Under the pieces are notes generated by a model. The model saw only the letters and a list, made by a program, of their open reading frames with translations, made no database searches and had not been told where the DNA came from. This document shows, piece after piece, positions 1 through 9,217 of a stretch of 64,000 bases of DNA. This DNA is from DASWTL01 sp966250385 (lineage in GTDB: Bacteria > Bacteroidota > Bacteroidia > Sphingobacteriales > Sphingobacteriaceae), in assembly GCA_966250385.1 (NCBI GenBank), contig CBINHC010000012.1, positions 78,058-142,057 of the forward strand. Direction: 5' to 3'. The position numbers and the translations under genes are program-made. Numbering within the stretch: the first letter of the stretch is position 1; every line of letters begins with the position of its first letter.

Positions 1-893
1 GTCTTAGGAACCCATACCCGGCCGTCGTTCCGCAGGGATTCCGACATCAGCGTCAGTTTGGACTGGTGCTCGCCGGTTACCGGTATACAGGTCGGGTGGA
101 TCTGGGTAAAGCACGGGTTTCCGAAAAGAGCACCTTTCTTGTGCGCTTTCCATGCCGCCGTAGCGTTGGAGCCCATCGCATTGGTCGAGAGGTAGAACAC
201 GTTTCCGTAACCGCCTGAACAGATCAGGACGGCATGTCCGGCATGTGTTTCAATTTCTCCGGTGATCAGGTTCCGGGTAACGATACCCTGCGCTTTTCCG
301 TCCACAACGACGACTTCCATCATTTCGTGACGGTTGTACATCTTGACTTTCCCTTCGTGGATCTGACGGTTAAGTGCGGAATAGGCACCCAGCAGCAGCT
401 GCTGTCCGGTCTGGCCCCGTGCGTAGAACGTACGGGAAACCTGGGCACCCCCGAATGAACGGTTATCCAGCAGACCGCCGTATTCCCGGGCAAACGGAAC
501 GCCCTGGGCGACGCACTGGTCAATAATATTCACGGAAACCTCCGCAAGACGGTGAACGTTGGCCTCACGGGCGCGGTAGTCACCACCTTTGATCGTATCG
601 TAGAACAGCCTGTAAACGCTGTCGCCATCGTTCCGGTAATTCTTGGCAGCGTTGATACCTCCCTGTGCTGCGATCGAGTGCGCACGGCGGGGGCTGTCCT
701 GGAAACAGAAACACTGCACATTGTAACCCAGCTCGGCCAGGGATGCCGCAGCAGAAGCGCCGGCAAGTCCGCTGCCTACAACGATGATATTGTATTTACG
801 CTTGTTGGCCGGGTTGACAAGTTTAAGATTGAATTTATGCTTGGCCCATTTTTCACCTAATGCGCCTTCAGGAATTTTTGCATCTAACTTCAT
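1..893 (-). CDS. sdhA: Succinate dehydrogenase/fumarate reductase flavoprotein subunit (3' part cut off by window)
   Basis: Translating the minus strand from the ATG at 893 gives an uninterrupted frame to the window edge, about 297 residues of an expected 630-660. The N-terminus carries the FAD-binding glycine motif VVGSGLAGASAAASLAELGY (about residues 39-58), then AAQGGINAAKNY, where the histidine of HSIAAQGG is the usual covalent-FAD attachment position in the family. The subunit oxidises succinate to fumarate in the TCA cycle and passes electrons to an iron-sulfur subunit. It lies 36 bp downstream of sdhC on the same strand; sdhB should follow just outside the window. The C-terminal active-site region is not visible. 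Confidence 0.96.
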   Translation of the reverse strand, partial: MKLDAKIPEGALGEKWAKHKFNLKLVNPANKRKYNIIVVGSGLAGASAAASLAELGYNVQCFCFQDSPRRAHSIAAQGGINAAKNYRNDGDSVYRLFYDTIKGGDYRAREANVHRLAEVSVNIIDQCVAQGVPFAREYGGLLDNRSFGGAQVSRTFYARGQTGQQLLLGAYSALNRQIHEGKVKMYNRHEMMEVVVVDGKAQGIVTRNLITGEIETHAGHAVLICSGGYGNVFYLSTNAMGSNATAAWKAHKKGALFGNPCFTQIHPTCIPVTGEHQSKLTLMSESLRNDGRVWVPK

Positions 894-929
894 GTCAGAA
901 ATATTTGTACCCTTACGGGATGGTTATCA

Positions 930-1715
930 CTATTTAAAAAAGAAGATATACAATGGCATCGCTGCGAAAATCGCAGGGATCAGGATACCGAAGACCCACA
1001 TGCTGAGGAACCGGATCGCCGGAACATACCGCCTGTGATCCCAGCCCAGCGTCTGGAACGCACTCCGGAAGCCGTGCACCAGGTGAAAGCCCAGGGCTGC
1101 CATTGACAGGACGTACAGGGCTACATACCACCATTGCTTGAAGGAACTGTGAACGACCTTGTAGAGATCCTTGGCGATCAGCACCTTGGTTCCGTTCTGC
1201 GCGTCGACAAAGTCGGAGTGTACCAGAGGTACCGCGGAGATCGGAAGCTCGGTTACCTGTACGTTATCAGGATTCGATAGCTGCGCCTCGTACTTCGTGT
1301 AGGGCAAACCACCCCAGTGATACTGCGCCCAGAAGTTGCTCATGTGAACGACCAGGAAGATCAGGATCACCGTTCCCAGGATACCCATGTTCCGGGAGGT
1401 CCATGGACTGTTGGCGGCACCGTTGTAGCTTGCGTATCCGACCGGACGTGCACTTGCGCTTCTGCGGGTCAGGACCAGCGCATAAACCGCGTGGATGATG
1501 ATACTCGCATAAAGAACATAGGAGATGATCTTGATCGGGGCAAAGTGAGTCATGAAATAGGAATACGAATTGAACGCAAGTCCCTGATCATCTTTGAATA
1601 ACTGTAAGTTTCCGATTAGATGTACAATAAGGAAAGTACACAGGAATAAACCTGTTAAACTCATGATAAGCTTTTTCCCCAATGTGGTTGAGAAAGCCTG
1701 ATTAAATCTGCTCAT
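930..1715 (-). CDS. sdhC: Succinate dehydrogenase cytochrome b558 subunit
   Basis: A 261-residue membrane protein with five hydrophobic segments, the length and pattern of the single-subunit, dihaem cytochrome b of type-B succinate:quinone oxidoreductases (Wolinella FrdC / Bacillus SdhC kind). Histidines inside or beside the membrane segments (HLIGN near residue 32, HAVYALV, VVHMSNF, HLVHGFR near the C-terminus) are candidate haem ligands. It anchors SdhA/SdhB and passes electrons to menaquinone. It is the first gene of the sdhC-sdhA transcript; a -10-like TATTTTTG sits 33 bp upstream. The family assignment is secure; the exact ligands are inferred from family knowledge. Confidence 0.95.
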   Translation of the reverse strand: MSRFNQAFSTTLGKKLIMSLTGLFLCTFLIVHLIGNLQLFKDDQGLAFNSYSYFMTHFAPIKIISYVLYASIIIHAVYALVLTRRSASARPVGYASYNGAANSPWTSRNMGILGTVILIFLVVHMSNFWAQYHWGGLPYTKYEAQLSNPDNVQVTELPISAVPLVHSDFVDAQNGTKVLIAKDLYKVVHSSFKQWWYVALYVLSMAALGFHLVHGFRSAFQTLGWDHRRYVPAIRFLSMWVFGILIPAIFAAMPLYIFFFK

Positions 1716-1747
1716 TCTACTATTGGTTGTTTAGTTTTTAGCGAAGG

Positions 1748-1755
1748 CAAAAATA
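1748..1755 (-). promoter_or_regulatory. Candidate -7 element of the sdhCA promoter
   Basis: On the minus strand this reads TATTTTTG, matching the Bacteroidota -7 consensus TAnnTTTG, in an AT-rich gap with the expected start of transcription about 25 bp before the sdhC ATG. No TTTG is found 19-21 bp upstream, so only half of the promoter is supported. A lone TAnnTTTG is expected by chance dozens of times in a window of this size. Confidence 0.4.
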
Positions 1756-1874
1756 TTCATAAAATGGCGAAATCTCTATAATAAAGGGAGTAATTATAAC
1801 AGGGCCAACAATTTAGAAAGGTTCTACTTAACAGCCCGGGAGAGCCGATTCACTGTATGCCAGCGCCTTACTTC

Positions 1875-2531
1875 CTACAGTGCCAGGACCTTATCGCGGA
1901 CGATGCCGAAAACCCGGTCGGATTCCTGGTGCCGGATGCAGAATTTTCCGGTAAATTTTCCGAAGGAAGGTAGCAGTGCCTGCCTGGAACCGAAGGAATA
2001 ACACGGCAGAACCGCGGACTGCCGGCCTTTCCCCCGCAGCTTCACCCCCGGGTGGATATGGCCGCTGATCACATACCTCCCGGCAGGCTCCGGCGAATCG
2101 CTCGGCGGTTCATGGGTGAACAGGAACGGGCCTTCGGCCAGGGTCTCGACCAGCGTAAAGCCGAGCGCATGGTAGAACCGGTCATGGATGATATCATGAT
2201 TCCCCCGGACCAGCACCATGTCCACATCCCGGAACAGGTCGCGCCACATCACGATCCAGTCCCAGTCGTTGTTCATATCGCTATGGAAGAAATCGCCCAG
2301 GAAAATGATCCTCGAAGGCCGGTACTCAGCGATCAGATCGGAAAGCTGCGCCAGATCTTCCTGCTCGAGGGCCCTCGGGATGGCGATCCCCGCCTTCCGG
2401 AAATGCCCCACTTTGCCGAGATGGACGTCGGCAACGATCAGGGTCGACGTATTCTCCCAGAAAAGGGCTTTCTGGGGCAGGAGAAGAAATGATTCCTGCT
2501 GACAGGTAAACGTGGCGGCACCGGTGGTCAT
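1875..2531 (-). CDS. pdeM: PdeM-type metallophosphoesterase (ligase-associated DNA damage response endonuclease family)
   Basis: The 218-residue product shows the calcineurin-like two-metal motifs in order: VADVHLG, FLGDFFHSD, VRGNHDI and SGHIHPG. The DVHLGK form and the overall length match the PdeM family, a nuclease-like enzyme often encoded near LigD-like ligases and helicases; no such partner is visible here, so a role in DNA repair is only inferred. An open frame extends upstream to 2588, but that stretch overlaps the htrA terminator, so the ATG at 2531 (MTTGAATF) is preferred. A stand-alone phosphodiesterase of unknown substrate is the alternative. Confidence 0.85.
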   Translation of the reverse strand: MTTGAATFTCQQESFLLLPQKALFWENTSTLIVADVHLGKVGHFRKAGIAIPRALEQEDLAQLSDLIAEYRPSRIIFLGDFFHSDMNNDWDWIVMWRDLFRDVDMVLVRGNHDIIHDRFYHALGFTLVETLAEGPFLFTHEPPSDSPEPAGRYVISGHIHPGVKLRGKGRQSAVLPCYSFGSRQALLPSFGKFTGKFCIRHQESDRVFGIVRDKVLAL

Positions 2532-2540
2532 CCGCGCAAA

Positions 2541-2577
2541 AATAAAAAGAGCCTTCCGTCTGAACGAAAGGCTCTTA
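2541..2577 (-). terminator. Rho-independent terminator of htrA
   Basis: On the minus strand an 8-bp perfect stem (AGAGCCTT at 2548-2555 pairing with AAGGCTCT at 2568-2575) is followed by TTTTTATTTTT. It begins about 20 bp past the htrA stop and ends just before the pdeM start, so the two minus-strand genes are probably separate transcripts. Confidence 0.85.
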
Positions 2578-2598
2578 AAGTTTGACATCCGGAAGAGA

Positions 2599-4083
2599 TT
2601 ACTCCGCCTGGAAGTTATAGATCACATTCGATCCGTCCGGAGCGATACCTGCAATTCGGATCATATTGTTCGTCCGGCTCGCCAGTGCTGCATCGACATC
2701 CTCGTTGTCATTCACCGGTTTTCCGTTGATCGTCGTAATGATCATGCCCTGCGGAATGCCGACCTCATCGAAGAATCCTCCCTTGCGAACCTGCGAAACC
2801 ACCACGCCGGAGTTAATGCGGTACTTGCTTTTCTGCGCACTGGTAGCCGGAGCAAAGCTGGCACCCAGCCGGTTGAACAGTTCGGCAGATGAACGTCCCG
2901 CATACTGATTATTCTTTTCTTCAGCTTTCAGGGTTACGTTTACCACGCGTTCTGAGCCGCCGCGCACCACGGTTACACCGATCTTGTCACCAGGGGCATG
3001 CCGGCCGATCTGTTCCTGAAGCTCAGCAGAAGAATTGACGGGAACTCCCGCAACCTTGATGATGACGTCGCCTTCTTTAATTCCTGAAGAAGCCGCAGCG
3101 CCGCCCGGAACAACCTGGCCCACATAAATGCCGCGCGGCGACTTGAGGCCTTTTTCTTTCGCTACCTCGGCAGTGACGTCCCCGATGGACACGCCCAGGA
3201 ATCCGCGCTGAACGGTTCCGAACTTGCGGAAATCATCCATGACCTTTTTGGCAAGATTGACCGGAATGGCAAATCCGTAGCCTTCGTAGTTTCCTGTCTG
3301 GGAGGCGATCGCGGCATTGATACCGACCAGCTCGCCCTGCGTATTCACCAGCGCGCCACCGCTGTTTCCGCGGTTAATGGCGGCGTCGGTCTGAATAAAG
3401 GCTTCGATCGGCCGGCTGTTCGGATCGTTGCTGCCCAGGATGCCGATGGAGCGGCCCTTTGCGCTGACGATACCGGCAGTCACGGTAGAGGTGAGATTGA
3501 ACGGGTTTCCGACGGCCAGTACCCATTCGCCGACCTGTACGTCATCGGAGTTCCCCAGTTTTACAACCGGAAAGTTCGACCCGCTGATCTTGATCAGCGC
3601 CAGGTCCGTATTCGCATCCCGGCCGATGACCTTCGCTTCAAAAGACCGTTTATCGTTCAGGACCACCTCGATCTTGGAGGCGTTTTCCACCACATGGTTA
3701 TTGGTGGCGATATAGCCGTCATCGGATATGATCACTCCCGAACCGGAAGCCATCTGCGGTCCGGACGGACGCCGGCGGCCTCCGAAAAAGTCCTCGAACA
3801 TATCTTCGAACGGATCATTCGATCCGCGGCTGTTTCCCGTGTAGGTGGTCTTGATATGAACCACCGCAGGAGTCACCAGCGCAGCGGCTTCCGTGAAATC
3901 GGCGTTGCTGCCCGGAGATACGACCCTGGAAGGATTATTGGCGAAATAAACCTGCTGCTTTTCCTCGAAGCTCATTCCGTCGGAGTATTTATCCTCAAGA
4001 AGCTTGTAGGATCCGATCGCAACTGCGCCTCCGACGAAAGCAGTCAATAGTGTAAGTCCTATTTTTTTCATATTATCTTTCAT
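2599..4083 (-). CDS. htrA: HtrA/DegP-type periplasmic serine protease
   Basis: Counting from the ATG at 4083, the 494-residue protein has an N-terminal membrane or signal segment (IGLTLLTAFVGGAVAIGSY), a trypsin-like domain with the triad His130 (NNHVV), Asp160 (NTDLAL) and Ser241 (GNSGGAL), and two C-terminal PDZ domains (about 285-385 and 400-485). It degrades or refolds damaged proteins in the cell envelope. An in-frame ATG at 4113 would add ten residues but overlaps a candidate -7 box at 4111-4118, so the downstream start is chosen. It is a single-gene unit, divergent from dapF and closed by its own terminator. Confidence 0.94.
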   Translation of the reverse strand: MKDNMKKIGLTLLTAFVGGAVAIGSYKLLEDKYSDGMSFEEKQQVYFANNPSRVVSPGSNADFTEAAALVTPAVVHIKTTYTGNSRGSNDPFEDMFEDFFGGRRRPSGPQMASGSGVIISDDGYIATNNHVVENASKIEVVLNDKRSFEAKVIGRDANTDLALIKISGSNFPVVKLGNSDDVQVGEWVLAVGNPFNLTSTVTAGIVSAKGRSIGILGSNDPNSRPIEAFIQTDAAINRGNSGGALVNTQGELVGINAAIASQTGNYEGYGFAIPVNLAKKVMDDFRKFGTVQRGFLGVSIGDVTAEVAKEKGLKSPRGIYVGQVVPGGAAASSGIKEGDVIIKVAGVPVNSSAELQEQIGRHAPGDKIGVTVVRGGSERVVNVTLKAEEKNNQYAGRSSAELFNRLGASFAPATSAQKSKYRINSGVVVSQVRKGGFFDEVGIPQGMIITTINGKPVNDNEDVDAALASRTNNMIRIAGIAPDGSNVIYNFQAE

Positions 4084-4110
4084 TTCGTAAGATCGTTTAT
4101 GATTACTTTC

Positions 4111-4118
4111 CAAATTTA
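4111..4118 (-). promoter_or_regulatory. Candidate -7 element of the htrA promoter
   Basis: Minus-strand TAAATTTG matches TAnnTTTG; a degenerate TTTC lies 20 bp upstream. Transcription would begin near 4104, about 20 bp before the ATG at 4083 and inside the upstream alternative reading, which decides the start chosen for htrA. Confidence 0.4.
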
Positions 4119-4259
4119 ATACCAGTTAAACGGTAAATGAAAGCCCGCAATACCGTCAGGCATGTTAAAAAATGTTAAAACATCTATACCCCGTAAGGTG
4201 AAAACGGTAAAATTCGTGCCAGATTCCGCTGTCGACACCTGTACCGGAATAAATCTGAT

Positions 4260-4267
4260 TATTTTTG
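4260..4267 (+). promoter_or_regulatory. Candidate -7 element of the dapF promoter
   Basis: TATTTTTG matches TAnnTTTG and ends 16 bp before the dapF ATG. No good -33 TTTG is present at 19-21 bp, so the call rests on position and one element only. Confidence 0.35.
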
Positions 4268-4283
4268 CGGAAACCGTTCAATT

Positions 4284-5066
4284 ATGCTGTTGACTTTCTA
4301 TAAATACCAGGGCGCAGGCAATGATTTCATCCTGATAGACAATCGGTTATCCCCAATCGACCATACCGACGAGGCGCTGATCCAGCGGCTTTGCCACCGC
4401 CGTTTCGGCATCGGAGCCGACGGGGTGATGTTCCTCCAGAACAGGGAAGGCTATGACTTTGAAATGGTTTACTACAATGCAGACGGGAAGCCGAGCAGCA
4501 TGTGCGGGAACGGAGGAAGGTGCATCGTTGCCTTTGCGGCGCAACTCGGGGTGATCCGGCAGGATACGACATTTTTGGCAGTCGACGGACCTCACTATGC
4601 CAAAATTTCAGGCGGAGGCTGGGTAAGTCTCCAGATGATCAACGTGGATACCATCGGCCGTGACGGTGAGGCCTTTGTGCTCAACACGGGATCTCCCCAC
4701 TATGTCGCCTGCACTTCCGGACTGCAGGAAAAGGACGTATTCCTTGAAGGCCGGAAGATCCGGAATAACGATACCTACCGGCAGGAAGGCATTAACGTCA
4801 ACTTCGTCGAAGACCTCGGCGATCACTACTTCGTCCGGACCTTTGAACGCGGGGTCGAGGACGAAACCTTCGCCTGCGGCACCGGCGTAACCGCGGTGGC
4901 GATGGCCATGGCGGTGAAGAAGGGACTGAGCGGCCGGATCAGTACGGCGGTAAGCGTCCTGGGCGGCCAGCTGAATGTGCGCTTCGACTATGACGGCAGC
5001 GTTTTCAGCAATGTCTTCCTGGAAGGGCCGGCCACTTTCGTTTTCAAAGGCGAGATCGGGATCTGA
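4284..5066 (+). CDS. dapF: Diaminopimelate epimerase
   Basis: The 260-residue protein interconverts LL- and meso-diaminopimelate in lysine and peptidoglycan precursor synthesis. The two catalytic cysteines are visible: Cys74 in MCGNGGRC and Cys198 in ACGTGVTA, one in each of the two mirror-image domains; the substrate-binding GAGNDFI is at residues 10-16. Length is normal for the family. The gene is divergent from htrA. After the stop there is only a weak 5-bp hairpin (5146-5160) before the helicase gene, so read-through into it is possible. Confidence 0.96.
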   Translation: MLLTFYKYQGAGNDFILIDNRLSPIDHTDEALIQRLCHRRFGIGADGVMFLQNREGYDFEMVYYNADGKPSSMCGNGGRCIVAFAAQLGVIRQDTTFLAVDGPHYAKISGGGWVSLQMINVDTIGRDGEAFVLNTGSPHYVACTSGLQEKDVFLEGRKIRNNDTYRQEGINVNFVEDLGDHYFVRTFERGVEDETFACGTGVTAVAMAMAVKKGLSGRISTAVSVLGGQLNVRFDYDGSVFSNVFLEGPATFVFKGEIGI

Positions 5067-5175
5067 GGTCCTTTGACCGCCTGTTAATTTCAAATCCTTT
5101 TTCAAAAACACCGAAATCTCCTTAGGTTTATCCTTTTTACATTGGAGACCTGCAGGGTCTTTCGAGGAATTCAGA

Positions 5176-8076
5176 ATGTTAAGAGCTGACAGCAATAAAC
5201 CCTGCATGCTTGTTTATTCCATTTGCAGGCATGAATACCTTGGCTATTTGATTGAGCCGCATATCGTCCAGTTGAATCCCCACGGAGATTTTTCGCTCAC
5301 CCATCAGCGGTTGTTCACCACTACGGCCAAAGAGTTCATCCAGCACCTTGATGAAACGGACCTGAAGCTGATCAAGCTCCTCGAAGAAACCGAGCAGGGC
5401 CATCTGATCAAGCGCTTTTACAAGAAACCGATCCGGCCGGTCGAGTTTTTTACCAAGATATTTGACCAGAAGCTGCATGACGTTATCCGCCCGAAGATTG
5501 AGAAAAAACTGGCGGAGGCACTCCGGCTCCTGGACGGAAAACCCCTGTTCGTTATGGGAAAGGAAGGGTGGCCGGTCGAAAAGGCGGTGAAGATCGCCGG
5601 GCAGGAAGCCAGCGTACTGTTCCATTTCCGCAGAAATGAAGAAGAGACCCGGTATTTTCCGACGATCAAATATGACGGGTACAGGATCGAGTTCATGTTC
5701 AAGAAGGCGGAGATCATCTGCAACCACCCGGCATGGATGCTGCTCGACGACACTCTGTACCATTTTGAGAAAGATATCGAAGGCCGGAAACTTCAGCCCT
5801 TCCTGAACAAACGATATATCTCTATTCCCAGGTCTTCTGAAAAGACCTATTTCCAGAAATTCGTGACGCCCCTCATTGAGAAGCATCATGTCTATGCGGA
5901 AGGATTCGAGATCCGGACCGAGAAACACCAGGGCACCCCGGTCCTCCAGGTCCTTTATGTGGCGGGCGGCATCTCGACGATACAGCTGCACTTCCGCTAC
6001 GGGGACTTTACCTTTCCGTCCGGAAGCGACCGGCAGGTAACCGTCAGACTGGAGGAAGTGGGCGACTCCTATCTCTTTCACCGGGTCAGACGGTCGCTTG
6101 CCTGGGAAAAAGGAAAGCTGGAAGAACTGACCGGCATGGGACTCAAGAACTCAGGCGCCCTGTTCGCCGGGAACCTGGAGGTCGATCAGCCGGTCGATGA
6201 GGATACGGATCAATCGTATTCAGTAATCGAGTGGCTGAACGAGCACCATGCGGAGCTGGCCGAAAGAGGCTTCCTGATCGAGCAGGCTGAAGGAAGCAAA
6301 CGGTTCATTTTCGGAAGCAGTAAGGTCGACCTCGAATTCCGGGAAAACAACGACTGGTTTGACATCTATGCCTGCGTGCACTTCGGGCCCTACCAGATCC
6401 CTTTCATTGAACTGCGGCACCATATCCTTCACCGGATCCGCGAGTTCACGCTGCCTTCCGGCGAAGTTGCCGTGATCCCTGAAAGATGGTTTTCCCAGTA
6501 CGGTAACCTGCTGCATTTTACGGACGGAAAACACGACCTGAGGCTGAAAAAACATCACCTGGGTCTGATCAACGATTTTGCGAACAGCGAACTGGCGTCG
6601 ATCACCATGGACCGGAAACTCCAGAAGCTGTCCGACTTCACGACCATAGACGATACTGCGCTGCCTGTGAACTTCCACGGGAAGTTACGGTCTTACCAGC
6701 AGGCGGGCTACAACTGGTTCCATTTCCTCCGGAAGTTCAATTTCGGGGGATGCCTGGCGGACGACATGGGTCTCGGAAAGACCGTCCAGACCCTTGCGCT
6801 CTTACAGAAGATCAAGGAAGAACAGCTTGAAAGCGGCATTTCAACGACCTCGCTGATTATCATGCCGACCTCGCTGATCTATAACTGGCTGAATGAGGCG
6901 TCGAAGTTTGCGCCGGATCTGCGCATCCAGGTACATACCGGCACCTTCCGGAACAAGGACCTGGAACATTTCGCGGAGTACGACCTGATCCTGACCACAT
7001 ATGGCATTACCCGGGTCGATGCTGAATTGCTGAAGCATGTATATTTCCACTACATCATCCTGGATGAGAGTCAGAATATCAAGAATGCAAGCTCCAAGGC
7101 CTTCAAAGCGGTAAAGATGCTCAAGTCCAAACATAAGCTCATCCTCAGCGGCACGCCCGTGGAGAATTCGGTGAATGACCTCTGGACCCAGATGTCCTTC
7201 ATCAACCCGGGGTTACTGGGCAATCAGACATTTTTCCAGTCCGATTTTGTGGTTCCTATCGAAAAGAAAAGGGATGAGGACAGGGCCCGGAAGCTCCAGG
7301 CCCTGATCAAACCCTTTGTCTTAAGGCGAACCAAATCGCAGGTAGCGACCGAACTGCCGCCCAAGTCGGAGCAGGTCCATTACTGCGAAATGAGTGAGGA
7401 ACAATCGCAGTATTACGAGAAAGTCAAATCTGAATACCGCACCGAACTGCTGAAAAGCCTCGAGGAGGGAAGCTTTCAGGCGTCCAGGGTCCAGGTCTTG
7501 CAGGGACTCACCCAGTTGCGCCAGATCGCCAACCACCCTGAACTGGTCGATAAGGATTTTGAAGGGGAGTCGGGTAAATTCGGAAGCGTCACCGGCATGC
7601 TGCAGAATGTGCTCGCCCTGGGCCATAAGGTGTTGGTGTTCTCCCAATTCGTCCGCCACCTGGAAATCTTCAGGCAGCACTTCGACGACCAGGGGGTCCC
7701 TTATGCGTACCTGGACGGTTCGACGCGGAACCGTGGTGAAGTGGTGAAGGAGTTCCAGGAGAACGATGAACTTAAGCTGTTTCTCATATCCATCAAGGCC
7801 GGCGGGGTCGGGCTCAACCTTACCGAAGCGGATTACGTGTTTATTCTGGATCCCTGGTGGAACCCGGCAGTTGAGCAACAGGCTATCGACCGGACTCACC
7901 GAATCGGCCAGAAAAAGAATGTTTTTATCTATAAATTCATCACCAAGGATACCGTTGAAGAAAAGATTCTGGCCCTCCAGGACCGCAAACGCGTAATCGC
8001 AGAGTCACTGATCACGACCGAGGAAAGCTTCGTAAAATCCCTGACGCCGGAGGATATCCGGGAGATCCTGTCCTAA
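5176..8076 (+). CDS. SNF2/RapA-type DEAD/DEAH helicase
   Basis: A 966-residue protein. The C-terminal half holds the complete Swi2/Snf2 motor: Walker A DDMGLGKT (about residue 528), motif II DESQ (about 628), SGTPVENS, then the helicase C domain with VFSQFVRHLEIF and the motif VI region RTHRIGQ. Such ATPases move along double-stranded DNA and remodel protein-DNA complexes. Residues 1-480 match no domain I can name and lack an obvious zinc-binding SWIM motif. The first ATG (5176) is used; ATG at residue 11 is a plausible alternative. The stop overlaps the convergent aat stop by 4 bp. Its cellular target cannot be read from the sequence. Confidence 0.93.
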   Translation: MLRADSNKPCMLVYSICRHEYLGYLIEPHIVQLNPHGDFSLTHQRLFTTTAKEFIQHLDETDLKLIKLLEETEQGHLIKRFYKKPIRPVEFFTKIFDQKLHDVIRPKIEKKLAEALRLLDGKPLFVMGKEGWPVEKAVKIAGQEASVLFHFRRNEEETRYFPTIKYDGYRIEFMFKKAEIICNHPAWMLLDDTLYHFEKDIEGRKLQPFLNKRYISIPRSSEKTYFQKFVTPLIEKHHVYAEGFEIRTEKHQGTPVLQVLYVAGGISTIQLHFRYGDFTFPSGSDRQVTVRLEEVGDSYLFHRVRRSLAWEKGKLEELTGMGLKNSGALFAGNLEVDQPVDEDTDQSYSVIEWLNEHHAELAERGFLIEQAEGSKRFIFGSSKVDLEFRENNDWFDIYACVHFGPYQIPFIELRHHILHRIREFTLPSGEVAVIPERWFSQYGNLLHFTDGKHDLRLKKHHLGLINDFANSELASITMDRKLQKLSDFTTIDDTALPVNFHGKLRSYQQAGYNWFHFLRKFNFGGCLADDMGLGKTVQTLALLQKIKEEQLESGISTTSLIIMPTSLIYNWLNEASKFAPDLRIQVHTGTFRNKDLEHFAEYDLILTTYGITRVDAELLKHVYFHYIILDESQNIKNASSKAFKAVKMLKSKHKLILSGTPVENSVNDLWTQMSFINPGLLGNQTFFQSDFVVPIEKKRDEDRARKLQALIKPFVLRRTKSQVATELPPKSEQVHYCEMSEEQSQYYEKVKSEYRTELLKSLEEGSFQASRVQVLQGLTQLRQIANHPELVDKDFEGESGKFGSVTGMLQNVLALGHKVLVFSQFVRHLEIFRQHFDDQGVPYAYLDGSTRNRGEVVKEFQENDELKLFLISIKAGGVGLNLTEADYVFILDPWWNPAVEQQAIDRTHRIGQKKNVFIYKFITKDTVEEKILALQDRKRVIAESLITTEESFVKSLTPEDIREILS

Positions 8077-8711
8077 TCGGTGTTGCCCAGGATGTCCAGG
8101 TATTCGGCCCTGCTGATGAACCTGCCGCCCATACTTTCCAGGTGCGTCGTATGAAACTGGCAATCCACCATGCGGATATCATCCCGGCCGCATAACCAGA
8201 TGAGGGCGGCCTTCGAGGCGTTGCTCGCCAGGCTGAACATGCTCTCTCCGCAGAACACCCGGTTGACCATGACACCATAGAGTCCGCCGATCAGCTGACC
8301 ATCTTTCCAGACCTCAACTGAGTGTGCCACTCCCAGGCGGTGCAGCCGGGTGTAGGCTTCCTTCATTTCCGAGGTTATCCAGGTGCCGTCCTGCCCGGGC
8401 CTGGGTACGACCGAGCACGCTTCGATGACCTCTGCAAAGCAACGGTCATAGGTATAGGAAAAACCGGCATTCCGGAGGACCTGGCGCATGCTTTTGCGAA
8501 CCTTCAGAAGGTGCGGAAAGATAACGAACCGATGATGCGGAGCATACCACAGGATCGGCGTTTCATCCGAATACCATGGGAATATTCCATGGTGATATGC
8601 CAAAATCAGGCGTTCGGGAGAAAGATCTCCCCCCACGGCGAGAAAGCCGTCCTCCTCGGCCTCTTCCGGATCCGGAAACCATACCTCGTCTTCATCCAGC
8701 TGATAGATCAC
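8073..8711 (-). CDS. aat: Leucyl/phenylalanyl-tRNA-protein transferase
   Basis: The 212-residue protein transfers Leu or Phe from tRNA to N-terminal Lys or Arg of proteins, marking them for ClpAP (N-degron pathway). Family hallmarks are FPDPEEAEEDGFLAVGGDLS near the N-terminus, GIFPWY, and GESMFS followed by SNASKAAL. Length is close to normal. The start is GTG at 8711, matching the usual MIYQLDE-like N-terminus. It converges on the SNF2 gene with overlapping stop codons. Confidence 0.95.
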   Translation of the reverse strand: MIYQLDEDEVWFPDPEEAEEDGFLAVGGDLSPERLILAYHHGIFPWYSDETPILWYAPHHRFVIFPHLLKVRKSMRQVLRNAGFSYTYDRCFAEVIEACSVVPRPGQDGTWITSEMKEAYTRLHRLGVAHSVEVWKDGQLIGGLYGVMVNRVFCGESMFSLASNASKAALIWLCGRDDIRMVDCQFHTTHLESMGGRFISRAEYLDILGNTD

Positions 8712-8754
8712 GCCGTAAAATAACTAATAATCTTTCTTGGTGAGAAACAGCCGG

Positions 8755-9165
8755 CTACTCGATGGTTGGATACCTTTTGGAAAACAGGGCTTTCTGGATC
8801 TGAACCGTAAAGAACAGCCGGAAGAACTCCAGGACAAATACGATCCGGAAGATCCACTGGAAAACGGCATCACCGGGGAAATACTGGCTGATGAATGTCA
8901 GGAAACCGAACGAGAAGATCCAGACGACCAGCCGCATCGGAAACTCCACATAATAGCTGATCAATGCTGCTTTCGAGATCCAAAAGGCGCCGCTGGCTGA
9001 TACAAACAGGAGGATAAAGGTGAGCACCGTAAAACTGACCTTCACCAGGGCCATCGTGTCGCCGGGGATCTGCGAAATATTGGAAAAGGCCTGATACAGC
9101 TGCGGGATCAGCAAGAGGATACTGAGCATATCAAGAATCGCGAAGAAACGGATGGTGGTTTTCAT
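8755..9165 (-). CDS. Small four-segment membrane protein of unknown function
   Basis: A 136-residue, very hydrophobic product with about four membrane segments (starting near residues 8, 40, 72 and 100) and a short basic tail (FSKRYPTIE). I do not recognise a family. It is the last gene of the minus-strand run that starts at rbfA, 52 bp after the TonB-domain gene, and is probably cotranscribed with it. A function cannot be inferred from the sequence. Confidence 0.7.
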   Translation of the reverse strand: MKTTIRFFAILDMLSILLLIPQLYQAFSNISQIPGDTMALVKVSFTVLTFILLFVSASGAFWISKAALISYYVEFPMRLVVWIFSFGFLTFISQYFPGDAVFQWIFRIVFVLEFFRLFFTVQIQKALFSKRYPTIE

Positions 9166-9217
9166 AGAGGCGCTCGAAAGATAGCCGGATCGGGCGGATT
9201 ACCGAAATTAACCGAAC

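Noticed and set aside
5179..6081. 300-residue antisense frame inside the SNF2 gene
   Set aside because: It lies wholly inside a well-supported gene, has no recognisable domain, and is the kind of shadow frame this codon usage produces.
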